Positions 56,270-64,000 of a DNA stretch of 64,000 bases are shown here, one piece after another. The DNA lies in contig NZ_WEIC01000001.1 in assembly GCF_009184395.1 (NCBI RefSeq), positions 514,047 to 578,046 of the forward strand. The letters run 5' to 3'. The notes under the pieces are model-generated. The model worked only from the letters and a program-made list of their open reading frames with translations, was not told the origin of the DNA and ran no database searches. Made by a program: the position numbers and the translations under genes. The first letter of the stretch is position 1. Every line of letters begins with the position of its first letter. This DNA is from Amylibacter sp. SFDW26. GTDB taxonomy: Bacteria; Pseudomonadota; Alphaproteobacteria; Rhodobacterales; Rhodobacteraceae.

Positions 56270-57319
56270 ATGTACTTATCTGATTTCGACTTTAATCTTC
56301 CTGAAGAGCTGATTGCTCTGCGTCCCCTAAAGCCGCGTCCATCGTCACGTTTGTTAATCTCTGACGGCGGAGATAAATTTGACCATCATTTTTCTGATAT
56401 CTGCGATTACCTTCAAGCAGGTGATAGATTGGTGCTCAATAATACAAAGGTCATTCCTGCGCGTTTAAATGGTCGTAGGCGTCGTATCTCAGATCAAGGA
56501 GAAACTTTTGCTGCTGTAGAAATCACATTAATATCTTGTGACGCACAGGGTAACTGGTTGAGTTTAGCGAAACCAGCACGTCGCTTGAATGTGGGTGAAG
56601 AGATATACTTTGATCTTGAATTGATTGCGACTGTCATTTCTAAAAACACAGAAGGTGTTGGTCTGTCATTCAATAAAACAGGTAAAGAATTTGATGATGT
56701 GATTGCAAATATTGGTATCATGCCTCTTCCACCATATATCGCTGCAAAGCGGCCTGCTGATGAGCAAGATCATGATGACTACCAAACCGTATTTGCAAAA
56801 GAATTGGGGGCTGTTGCTGCTCCTACGGCTTCGTTACATTTCGATGAAGCCTTAATGGATAAATTAAATGCCAAAGGAATAACCTTTTCTGAAGTGACAC
56901 TTCATGTTGGGGCAGGTACTTTTTTACCTGTTAAAACGGATGATATATCAGCGCATAAAATGCACTCAGAATGGGGTCACGTTTCTGAACAAGCGGCTAC
57001 CGAGATTTTAGATACGAAAGAGCAAGGTGGGCGTGTCATTCCCGTTGGAACTACAGCATTACGGCTGATTGAAACTGCTGCGCGTGATACAGGCCAAATA
57101 CAAGCTTGGACGGGAGATACAGATATTTTTATTAAGCCTGGTTTTCAGTTTTATGCTACAGATGGGTTAATCACAAATTTTCACCTGCCAAAATCGACAC
57201 TATTAATGTTGGTGTCTGCGTTGATTGGGCTGGACAGAACACGTGAAATCTACGAACACGCGATTGAAAAAAAGTATAGATTCTTTTCCTATGGAGATGG
57301 ATCACTTCTTTTCCCATAA
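56270..57319 (+). CDS. queA: S-adenosylmethionine:tRNA ribosyltransferase-isomerase
   Basis: Transfers and isomerises the ribosyl moiety of SAM to make epoxyqueuosine on tRNA, a late step of queuosine synthesis. The ATG at 56270 gives 349 residues ([23 protein letters not shown]), the normal length; 12 upstream codons are open but atypical. Family motifs are [28 protein letters not shown] and [19 protein letters not shown]. Confidence 0.96.
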   Translation: MYLSDFDFNLPEELIALRPLKPRPSSRLLISDGGDKFDHHFSDICDYLQAGDRLVLNNTKVIPARLNGRRRRISDQGETFAAVEITLISCDAQGNWLSLAKPARRLNVGEEIYFDLELIATVISKNTEGVGLSFNKTGKEFDDVIANIGIMPLPPYIAAKRPADEQDHDDYQTVFAKELGAVAAPTASLHFDEALMDKLNAKGITFSEVTLHVGAGTFLPVKTDDISAHKMHSEWGHVSEQAATEILDTKEQGGRVIPVGTTALRLIETAARDTGQIQAWTGDTDIFIKPGFQFYATDGLITNFHLPKSTLLMLVSALIGLDRTREIYEHAIEKKYRFFSYGDGSLLFP

Positions 57320-57351
57320 ACGAGATTAAAAACGACGTTCTAAGGGTCGCG

Positions 57352-57373
57352 TCTGAAATAATATATTTTCAGA
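57352..57373. promoter_or_regulatory. Inverted repeat upstream of the MFS gene
   Basis: TCTGAAA-N8-TTTCAGA is a perfect 7-bp dyad 46 bp before the MFS ATG, next to a possible -10 (TACAAT, 57381-57386). It is an operator candidate; no regulator gene is adjacent. Confidence 0.3.
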
Positions 57374-57418
57374 AATGCGCTACAATTTGAATACCGAATA
57401 GCGAATACGGAGTACGCC

Positions 57419-58696
57419 ATGCTGTTGGTTCTAAGAAATTCATGGCCCTTGTTTCTGGGTGTTATGTTACTGATGCTTGGCAATGGTTTGCAAGGCACGC
57501 TTTTAGGTATCCGCGGTTCTATTGAAGGGTTTAGCCCGAATACAATGGCATGGGTTATGTCAGGGTATTTTGTTGGGTTTCTGGGTGGTAGTCGTATGGC
57601 CCCGGAAATGATCCGGCGTGTTGGTCACGTACGAGTGTTTGCTGCACTTGCATCCTTTGTGTCTGCTTGTCTTCTGCTTTATGCGGCCATTCCGAACGTT
57701 GTTGCGTGGTTTTTATTGCGTGTGATGATTGGGTTCTGTTTTTCTGGTGTCTACGTCGTGGCGGAAAGCTGGCTGAACGATTCAGCAACGAATGAAACGC
57801 GTGGTCAAACATTGTCTTTATATTTGATCGTCCAGATGATCGGTATTGTAACAGCCCAAGGTGTCTTAAATTTTGCTGACCCAAGCGGATACACATTGTT
57901 TATTATATCATCTGTTTTGGTTTCTATATCTTTTGCACCTATTTTGCTATCGATCAGTCCTGCGCCAATGTTCCAAGCAACGAAACCGATGTCATTCAAA
58001 AAGTTGTACACTTCATCACCAACGGCAGTTGTTGGAACATTCTTCTTGGGTGCTATATTTGCAGCATTGTTTGGTATGGCATCTGTTTTTGGCACTGAAA
58101 AAGGGTTGGATGTTAAAACAATTACTATTTTTGTGGCGTCAATCTATATAGGTGGCATGTTGCTACAATATCCAATTGGTTGGATTTCAGACCATATGGA
58201 TCGCCGTAAGTTGATCATAATGTTGACAATTTTTGCAACAGTGTCGATGTTTGGCGGCAAACTATTCACAGATAATATCTATGCATTATTGATACTCGGT
58301 TTTATTATTGGTGGCGTCGCAAATCCACTTTATTCGCTTTATATTGCATACATGAATGATTATCTGGACCACGATGATATGGCAGCAGCCTCTGGTGGTT
58401 TGATCTTTATCAATGGGTTAGGGGCTGTTGGAGGACCGTTCTTAGTCGGTTGGATGATGACTGAATTTGGTGCTGATAGTTTTTTTGTTTATCTTGGTGC
58501 TCTTTTTGGAGTTAGTGCACTTTGGGCCTTAGTTCGCTCAACACGCCGCGAAGCACCAAATGTCGAAGATACAGCATCTTATGCTCCTATTACAATGAGT
58601 GCGACTGCTGTTGCTATGGAACTTGCAACTGAGGTTGCGATTGATATGGCCGAAGACGCGGAAACTGAAGCAGAAAGTGATAATTCAAAAGCTTGA
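57419..58696 (+). CDS. MFS transporter (YcaD-like)
   Basis: A 425-residue inner-membrane transporter of the major facilitator superfamily, about 12 helices. It has the loop motif IGWISDHMDRRKLI between the halves and RGSIEGFSPNTMAW near the start. The YcaD group has no known substrate. The C-terminal tail (about 385-425) is acidic and soluble. Its stop is followed after 54 bp by the DUF924 gene. Confidence 0.85.
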   Translation: MLLVLRNSWPLFLGVMLLMLGNGLQGTLLGIRGSIEGFSPNTMAWVMSGYFVGFLGGSRMAPEMIRRVGHVRVFAALASFVSACLLLYAAIPNVVAWFLLRVMIGFCFSGVYVVAESWLNDSATNETRGQTLSLYLIVQMIGIVTAQGVLNFADPSGYTLFIISSVLVSISFAPILLSISPAPMFQATKPMSFKKLYTSSPTAVVGTFFLGAIFAALFGMASVFGTEKGLDVKTITIFVASIYIGGMLLQYPIGWISDHMDRRKLIIMLTIFATVSMFGGKLFTDNIYALLILGFIIGGVANPLYSLYIAYMNDYLDHDDMAAASGGLIFINGLGAVGGPFLVGWMMTEFGADSFFVYLGALFGVSALWALVRSTRREAPNVEDTASYAPITMSATAVAMELATEVAIDMAEDAETEAESDNSKA

Positions 58697-58750
58697 TCTA
58701 GGACCTGTTTTATTCTTTGTTCTAAGTATTGATGGCAAAGGATAAATATA

Positions 58751-59326
58751 ATGACCATTGCAGATAAAATTGTGCAGTTTTGGGTTCACGACACTGGACC
58801 CAAAGGTTGGTACATGGGTACAGAAGAACTTGATGGAACTATTCGCGCGCAATTCCAATCCCATTGGCAAATGGCCCTTGAAGGCGGTTATTTAGACTGG
58901 GGGCAGACAGCACGGGGTGCTTTGGCTTATCTTATACTTACGGATCAATTTCCACGTAATATGTTTCGCGATGACTCACGTGCTTTTGCAACGGATGAAT
59001 TGGCACGATCTATGACACGCAGCGCAATAGAGCAGGGGTTTGATTTGGAAATAGAAGGAGAGGAGCGCCAATTTTTTTACATGCCGTTCGAGCATTCCGA
59101 AGATTCTTATGATCAAGAATTATCTATTTCGCTAATTGCAGAGCGTATGCCAGATCACCCAACACAGCTATTACATGCAAAAGCACATCAAGAGGTTATT
59201 CGAAAATTTGGACGTTTTCCATATAGAAACAATGCTTTATTACGTGCGTCGTCTGATGAAGAGACTGATTTTATGTTGAATGGTGGGTATCAAATGATCA
59301 TACGAAAACTGGATAAGAAAGCGTAA
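58751..59326 (+). CDS. DUF924 family protein
   Basis: A soluble helical protein of 191 residues with TPR-like folding known for DUF924. Conserved segments are LDQFPRN-like (LTDQFPRNMFRDDSRAFA), FFYMPFEHSED and FGRFPYRNNALLRASSDEE. The biochemical function is not known. AGGATAAATATA precedes the ATG. It may be cotranscribed with the MFS gene and precedes lpd. Confidence 0.88.
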   Translation: MTIADKIVQFWVHDTGPKGWYMGTEELDGTIRAQFQSHWQMALEGGYLDWGQTARGALAYLILTDQFPRNMFRDDSRAFATDELARSMTRSAIEQGFDLEIEGEERQFFYMPFEHSEDSYDQELSISLIAERMPDHPTQLLHAKAHQEVIRKFGRFPYRNNALLRASSDEETDFMLNGGYQMIIRKLDKKA

Positions 59327-59416
59327 ATTTCACAGGCTTGTGTTTTATTTCTAAATCCAGCATAAAGAATGCAATAATGGTTTAATGTTAAACTAAATTT
59401 TTGAAGGTGCTTTGAT

Positions 59417-60811
59417 ATGGCTGCAAAATCTTATGATATGATCGTAATCGGCGCAGGCCCAGGTGGTTATGTGGCAGCTATTCGAGGTGCACAACTTGGA
59501 TTGAATGTTGCGATCGTTGAGCGTGAACATATGGGTGGCATTTGTTTGAATTGGGGATGTATTCCAACGAAAGCTATGCTTCGATCCTCTGAGGTTTTCC
59601 ACTTGATGCACCGCGCCAAAGAATTTGGCCTTTCAGCGGATAATATCAATTATGACCTTGATGCTGTTGTAAAGCGTTCGCGCGGCGTTGCTGGACAGCT
59701 AAATGCTGGTATCGGTCATTTGCTAAAGAAAAACAAAGTGACTGCTATTATGGGCGAAGCGACTTTGACTGCTAAAGATAAGGTTTCTGTAAAGACGGAT
59801 AAGGGCACGGAAAAACTGACATCTAAGAATATTGTATTGGCAACTGGTGCACGTGCAAGAGAGTTGCCTGGGCTAGAGGCTGATGGTGATCTAGTTTGGA
59901 CATATAAAGCAGCATTAACGCCGCCACGTATGCCTAAAAAACTGCTAGTAATTGGATCTGGTGCTATTGGGATCGAGTTTGCGAGTTTTTATAACACACT
60001 GGGCGCTGACACGACTGTGGTTGAAGTCATGGAGCGTATTTTACCTGTCGAAGATAAAGAGATTTCTGATTTTGCCAAGAAAGCGTTCAAGAAACAAGGC
60101 ATGAAGATCATGGAGAATACCATGGTTAAAAAGCTGGACCGTCAAAAGGGCAAAGTGATCGCGCATATCGAAACAAGCGGCAAGCTTGAAAAGGCCGAAT
60201 TTGATACAGTTATCTCTGCCGTAGGTATAGTTGGTAATGTCGAAGGACTTGGTTTGGATAAAGTTGGCATCAAAGAAGACCGCAGTCATGTTGTTACAGA
60301 TCCATATTGTCGTACAAATGTTGACGGTATCTTTGCTATTGGTGATTTAGCAGCTCCACCTTGGTTGGCGCATAAAGCCAGTCACGAAGGTGTTATGGTT
60401 GCGGAACTAATAGCAGGGCTAAAACCACACCCTGTGAAACCAGAAAGCATTGCGGGGTGTACTTATTGCCATCCACAAATCGCTTCAGTGGGTTATACAG
60501 AAGCGGCTGCCAAAGAAAAAGGCTTTGACATCAAAGTTGGGCGCTTCCCATTTGTTGGGAACGGTAAAGCGATTGCTTTGGGGGAGGCGGAAGGCATGGT
60601 GAAAACCGTTTTTGATGCGAAGACAGGTGAATTACTTGGCGCGCATATGGTTGGGGCTGAAGTCACCGAAATGATCCAAGGCTATGTTGTTGGACGTCAG
60701 TTGGAAACGACAGAAGAAGATTTGATGCACACAGTGTTCCCGCATCCAACATTGTCCGAAATGATGCATGAAAGTGTATTAGATGCTTACGATAAAGCGA
60801 TCCATATTTAA
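59417..60811 (+). CDS. lpd: Dihydrolipoyl dehydrogenase
   Basis: The E3 flavoprotein of 2-oxoacid dehydrogenase complexes or the glycine cleavage system, 464 residues. It has the FAD dinucleotide motif GAGPGGYVAA (12-21), the redox disulfide C43-LNWG-C48, the NAD motif GSGAIGIEFASF and the C-terminal active-site HTVFPHPTLSEMMHES. E1/E2 genes are not adjacent. Its stop overlaps that of the convergent VIT1-like gene (TTAA). lipA, which makes its lipoyl partner groups, lies 1.6 kb downstream. Confidence 0.96.
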   Translation: MAAKSYDMIVIGAGPGGYVAAIRGAQLGLNVAIVEREHMGGICLNWGCIPTKAMLRSSEVFHLMHRAKEFGLSADNINYDLDAVVKRSRGVAGQLNAGIGHLLKKNKVTAIMGEATLTAKDKVSVKTDKGTEKLTSKNIVLATGARARELPGLEADGDLVWTYKAALTPPRMPKKLLVIGSGAIGIEFASFYNTLGADTTVVEVMERILPVEDKEISDFAKKAFKKQGMKIMENTMVKKLDRQKGKVIAHIETSGKLEKAEFDTVISAVGIVGNVEGLGLDKVGIKEDRSHVVTDPYCRTNVDGIFAIGDLAAPPWLAHKASHEGVMVAELIAGLKPHPVKPESIAGCTYCHPQIASVGYTEAAAKEKGFDIKVGRFPFVGNGKAIALGEAEGMVKTVFDAKTGELLGAHMVGAEVTEMIQGYVVGRQLETTEEDLMHTVFPHPTLSEMMHESVLDAYDKAIHI

Positions 60812-61542
60812 GCGAATGCTAATCCAACACTGTAAGCAACTGCGGCACATACGCCACCTACCAATACGGTCTCGCCAACACAACGGGTGATATTTTGTTT
60901 AATAACCCAATAACGTAACAGTCCAAGAATGGTTAAGGCACTGAAGGTTGCTATAACAGACAGGTGGAATGTGGATTGAATTGGATCCAAAATGAAATAT
61001 GGAAGAAGGGGGATTACCCCGAATACCATAAAAGCACTAAATGTTGCCAAACCATTTAATGCAGGATTTTCGCCCTCAGGATCAGACATGCCGATCTCAT
61101 ATGTCATCATGAAATCCGCATAGTAATCAGGATACTTCTGCATAATATCCGCCATGGCTCTGGCATCATCACTTGATATCCCTTTTTCTTCTAGTATTTC
61201 TAATGTTTCTATGCGTTCCATAGTAGTATTATGTTCGATTTCGTATATTTCTTTTTCACGAATAGAGTAATATAAATCCCTTTCAGAGCGTGCAGATAAG
61301 AATTCTCCAAGACCCATTGCCGCTGCGTCTGCGAACAAATTCGCTAAACCAAACAGCAGAACGGCAATGCCCCCAATCTGTGCAATACCATCTGACCCAG
61401 CCCCAGCAAAACCAGCAACTACGGCAAAAGTTGTCACAATCCCATCATTGCCGCCATAGATGATTTGCTTGATGAATTCTCCAACACGACTGATGCTGTG
61501 TTCTTGGCGTTTATGTTCTGCAAGTGTCTGTATGTCTGCCAT
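60808..61542 (-). CDS. VIT1/CCC1-family iron or manganese transporter
   Basis: A membrane transporter of 244 residues of the vacuolar-iron-transporter family, with about five helices. The first helix carries GGNDGIVTTFAVVAG, the family signature, and is followed by GLANLFADAAAMGLGEFLSA. A Glu/Asp-rich hydrophilic loop (about 110-150) may bind metals. The start ATG at 61542 has AGGTGG upstream; the frame extends to 61584 but would include the peroxiredoxin terminator. It probably exports or stores Fe2+/Mn2+. The stop overlaps lpd. Confidence 0.85.
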   Translation of the reverse strand: MADIQTLAEHKRQEHSISRVGEFIKQIIYGGNDGIVTTFAVVAGFAGAGSDGIAQIGGIAVLLFGLANLFADAAAMGLGEFLSARSERDLYYSIREKEIYEIEHNTTMERIETLEILEEKGISSDDARAMADIMQKYPDYYADFMMTYEIGMSDPEGENPALNGLATFSAFMVFGVIPLLPYFILDPIQSTFHLSVIATFSALTILGLLRYWVIKQNITRCVGETVLVGGVCAAVAYSVGLAFA

Positions 61543-61584
61543 TTTGAGCCACCTTTCAACAGTAACGAGCCTAAAGTGTTTCAT

Positions 61585-61612
61585 GAAAAAGGGCCACCCG
61601 TGTGGGCAGCCC
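61585..61612 (-). terminator. Terminator of the peroxiredoxin gene
   Basis: On the minus strand AGGGC(TG)CCC-ACAC-GGG(TG)GCCCT (61590-61612) is followed by TTTTTC. Confidence 0.8.
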
Positions 61613-61638
61613 TAAATCAGTGTTGATGTTAAAGCCGA

Positions 61639-62184
61639 TTATGCCGCTTTGTTTGCATTCGCTTCAAAGTATTTCTTAAGATTTTCTGGTGAGCTTTCAC
61701 CATATGGGTCATCTGCATGATTATCTGCTTTGCCGGGCTCTTCAAACCATGCTTCAACTTGGCCGTCATTGATAATGGCCGCATAGCGCCATGAACGCAT
61801 GCCAAAACCAAGGTTATCTTTATCAACCAACATACCGATCTGACGTGTGAATTCGCCAGAGCCGTCAGGGATTACTTTAACGTTTTTAAGATTCTGAGAT
61901 TGCGCCCATTTATTCATAACAAAGCTGTCATTCACAGACATGCAATATATTTCATCAACACCTTGGGCTTTGAAATCCTGAAAGTTGTTTTCAAAGCCTG
62001 GTAACTGGTACGTTGAACATGTTGGTGTGAATGCGCCAGGTAGGGAAAAGAGAACAACACGCTTGCCAGCGAAATAATCATCTGTTGTCATGTTTTGCCA
62101 ACGAAATGGGTTATCACCACCAATAGATTCGTCGCGAACGCGTGTTCGAAAAGTTACGTTTGGAAGGTTAACGCCAGTTTTCAT
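61639..62184 (-). CDS. Prx5-type peroxiredoxin
   Basis: A 181-residue peroxiredoxin of the Prx5/PMP20 type, with the peroxidatic Cys in FTPTCSTYQLPGFE. It reduces hydrogen peroxide or organic peroxides, usually with glutathione or glutaredoxin. No glutaredoxin domain is fused at the C-terminus. A dyad ACCAC-T-GTGGT (62278-62288) lies upstream within the divergent region shared with lipA; whether it is an operator is unknown. Confidence 0.9.
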   Translation of the reverse strand: MKTGVNLPNVTFRTRVRDESIGGDNPFRWQNMTTDDYFAGKRVVLFSLPGAFTPTCSTYQLPGFENNFQDFKAQGVDEIYCMSVNDSFVMNKWAQSQNLKNVKVIPDGSGEFTRQIGMLVDKDNLGFGMRSWRYAAIINDGQVEAWFEEPGKADNHADDPYGESSPENLKKYFEANANKAA

Positions 62185-62446
62185 AGGATATGTCCTTATT
62201 GTTGAATATGAGTATAAGACTCACTTGGTTTATTACAGGATATGCCTACGATATTGGTGTCAGAGGACAACTGATAAAACCACTGTGGTGACAACTTGCG
62301 ACATTATATCCATGACCTTGTTTATGAACGATGAAAAATCAAAATGGGCTGTGCTTTTTTAATGGTTTTATGACGTTTCTGCACAGTTTTTACGGGACAT
62401 TCTGATCCGCAAGAGTTAGGCTTGTGTGAACAAGAAAGGTATCGCT

Positions 62447-63397
62447 ATGCGTGACTTGAATATTCCTGCGGAACGGCATCCAGAAAAGGCCCATAAGCCT
62501 GATAATGTTCAGCCGAAAAAACCTGATTGGATCAGAGTGAAAGCTCCCAGCGGGCAGGGCTATGCAGACACGCGTAAAATCATGCGCGATAATAATCTTG
62601 TGACTGTTTGCGAAGAAGCAGGATGTCCAAATGTTGGTGAATGTTGGTCGCAAGGCCACGCCACAATGATGATTATGGGCGAAGTTTGTACGCGTGCCTG
62701 TACTTTTTGTAATATCGCGACAGGTAAGCCACCAGAAGATTTAGATGTGTTTGAACCGGGCCGTGTTGCTGCTGCGGTAAAAAAGCTTGGATTGAACCAT
62801 GTGGTCATCACATCCGTAGATCGTGATGATATCAAAGATGGTGGTGCAGAGCATTTTGCACAGACTATTCGTGCAATCCGTAAGCAATCACCAAAAACAA
62901 CGATCGAAATTCTAACGCCTGATTTTATTCGTTGTGATAACAGTGTGTTAGAGGTCGTTGTTGAAGCGCGCCCTGATGTGTTTAACCACAACTTAGAAAC
63001 TGTTCCAGGCCTTTATCCAGAAGTACGTCCTGGTGCGCGGTATTTCCACTCTTTGCGCCTTTTACAGCGTGTGAAAGAACTTGACCCATCCATGTTCACG
63101 AAATCGGGTATCATGGTGGGATTGGGTGAAGATCGCCAAGCTGTTATGCAAGTTATGGAAGATATGCGTGCTGCGGATTTAGATTTCTTGACAATCGGTC
63201 AGTATTTACAGCCAACACCAAAACACCACGCGGTGGATCGTTTTGTGACGCCTGAAGAGTTCGCAGCTTATGAAAAAGCAGCTTATGGTAAGGGTTTTCT
63301 GATGGTTTCTGCCACACCATTGACGCGTTCTAGCTATCATGCAGGTGATGATTTTGCGAAACTGCGTGCCGCACGCACCAAAGCGTTAGGGCTCTAA
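62447..63397 (+). CDS. lipA: Lipoyl synthase
   Basis: A radical SAM enzyme that inserts two sulfurs into octanoyl groups. The ATG at 62447 ([10 protein letters not shown]) has AAAGG upstream; a GTG at 62426 lacks a good site. The 316 residues carry the auxiliary cluster motif C55-x4-C60-x5-C66 ([12 protein letters not shown]) and the radical SAM cluster C81-x3-C85-x2-C88 (CTRACTFC). The final [10 protein letters not shown] segment contains the conserved terminal serine motif. Followed after 16 bp by the cupin gene. Confidence 0.97.
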   Translation: MRDLNIPAERHPEKAHKPDNVQPKKPDWIRVKAPSGQGYADTRKIMRDNNLVTVCEEAGCPNVGECWSQGHATMMIMGEVCTRACTFCNIATGKPPEDLDVFEPGRVAAAVKKLGLNHVVITSVDRDDIKDGGAEHFAQTIRAIRKQSPKTTIEILTPDFIRCDNSVLEVVVEARPDVFNHNLETVPGLYPEVRPGARYFHSLRLLQRVKELDPSMFTKSGIMVGLGEDRQAVMQVMEDMRAADLDFLTIGQYLQPTPKHHAVDRFVTPEEFAAYEKAAYGKGFLMVSATPLTRSSYHAGDDFAKLRAARTKALGL

Positions 63398-63413
63398 TAT
63401 TTAAGGGTTTATT

Positions 63414-63743
63414 ATGAAAATGAATAACATTCCGTTTGGAATAACGGATTGGTCTGCCATTGAAAAAACAGAGCATGCAGGCGACACTGGCAAAGCTTTT
63501 TGGCAAACGCAGGTTTTTGATGATATCCGCGTGCGTATGGTGGAATATACTGCTGGGTATTTAGCTGATCACTGGTGTGAAAAGGGGCATATTTTAATGT
63601 GCCTTGAGGGTGAGCTTACAACCGAATTGGATGATGGCCGTATATTCGTTTTAAAACCTGGTATGAGTTATCAAGTTGCAGATCATGCTGAGGCACATCG
63701 TTCATCTACAGAAACTGGCGCCATATTATTCGTAGTAGATTAA
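63414..63743 (+). CDS. DHCW-motif cupin protein
   Basis: A small cupin of 109 residues with the family motif ADHWCEKGHIL. The double-stranded beta-helix fold probably binds a metal through these His/Glu residues, but its reaction is unknown. AAGGG lies before the ATG. It follows lipA closely and is likely cotranscribed, then ends at a bidirectional terminator. Confidence 0.88.
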   Translation: MKMNNIPFGITDWSAIEKTEHAGDTGKAFWQTQVFDDIRVRMVEYTAGYLADHWCEKGHILMCLEGELTTELDDGRIFVLKPGMSYQVADHAEAHRSSTETGAILFVVD

Positions 63744-63746
63744 AGT

Positions 63747-63775
63747 AAAGCCCCGCAAAAATTTTGCGAGGCTTT
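63747..63775. terminator. Bidirectional terminator
   Basis: AAAGCC-CGCAAAA / TTTTGCG-GGCTTT (one mismatch) lies between the cupin gene and the convergent helicase gene, with short T tracts on both sides. Confidence 0.8.
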
Positions 63776-63780
63776 TATTC

Positions 63781-64000
63781 TTAACGCTTAGATTTACGAC
63801 CTTTGCCACCGCCTTTTGGTTTCCCTTTTCCTTTAGGGCCACCAAATGATTTGCTTGGGCGAGGGCCACCGCGACCGCGGCCTGACCTGCCGCGTGGTTC
63901 TGGTTTTTCCTCTGGTGGGATAACAACCGAAGTCAAGCCTTCTAACTGAGTAACAGGAACAGGCTTTTTAATTGTTTTTTCAATATCGCGCAGGAGTTTT
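63781..64000 (-). CDS. DEAD-box RNA helicase, C-terminal end (RhlE-like), partial
   Basis: The visible 72 residues end a DEAD-box helicase. LLRDIEKTIKKPVPV is the usual final segment of the helicase core, followed by a basic, Gly/Arg/Lys-rich tail (GRSGRGRGGPRPS, KGGGKGRKSKR) that binds RNA. The rest of the gene lies beyond the right edge. RhlE versus other DEAD-box subfamilies is judged only from the tail. Confidence 0.75.
   Translation of the reverse strand, partial: KLLRDIEKTIKKPVPVTQLEGLTSVVIPPEEKPEPRGRSGRGRGGPRPSKSFGGPKGKGKPKGGGKGRKSKR

Overview
The window reads as chromosomal core sequence from a marine alphaproteobacterium of the order Rhodobacterales (Roseobacter-type), with GC content that looks unusually low for the group (mid-40s percent by eye, not computed). 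The assignment rests on gene content and order: ppiD-trpE and trpGDC, parE next to a DMSP lyase DddP, glnBA, the block NDUFA12-MlaD-DUF2155-aat-accCB-DsbA-M48-rne, a fused alpha/beta hydrolase-OsmC protein, the bactofilin/M23 pair, and an RNase E with an acidic insertion in its S1 domain. There are no insertion sequences, phage genes, CRISPR arrays or other clear signs of transfer. Genes are densely packed, often overlapping by 1-11 bp, and several convergent pairs share stop codons.

Layout. 0-7.7 kb: tryptophan genes (trpC partial, trpD, trpG; ppiD-trpE), separated by a degenerate polysaccharide-deacetylase-like envelope protein and an unknown gene. 7.8-13.7 kb: an ABC-F ATPase, an Ldh2-family dehydrogenase, four small exported or envelope genes, and a gene-free interval holding a probable non-coding RNA unit (consensus-like sigma-70 promoter, TSS palindrome, two hairpins, terminator). 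13.7-22.1 kb: parE, hydrolase/OsmC fusion, dddP, a DUF4345 membrane protein and a betaine-type ABC importer (proXWV), all leftward; the last three units suggest uptake and cleavage of DMSP or related osmolytes. 22.4-29.3 kb: hybrid histidine kinase, SAM methyltransferase, a 49-residue lipoprotein, glnBA, NAD(P)HX repair enzyme.

29.3-36.3 kb: tRNA-Leu(UAG), unknown protein, then protein quality control (trigger factor, clpP, clpX) flanking a FadL-type porin, followed by a complex I accessory protein, MlaD and DUF2155. 36.3-44 kb (leftward): aat, accC, accB, a DsbA-like oxidoreductase, a BepA-like M48 protease and RNase E, whose tail carries five exact-length 93-bp repeats. 44.3-52.8 kb: cell-wall genes (amidase, PBP1A, bactofilin, M23 peptidase), release factor 2, DUF455 and a Bcp peroxiredoxin. 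52.9-64 kb: AsmA/DUF3971 protein, queA, MFS transporter, DUF924, lpd, VIT1-type transporter, peroxiredoxin, lipA, a DHCW cupin and the end of a DEAD-box helicase.

Most of the window is ordinary housekeeping. The points most worth a second look are the orphan promoter-terminator RNA unit near 11.5-11.8 kb, the dddP/proXWV association, the higher-order repeat in rne, the structured rne-amiC interval, and the methyltransferase with an extra C-terminal module.
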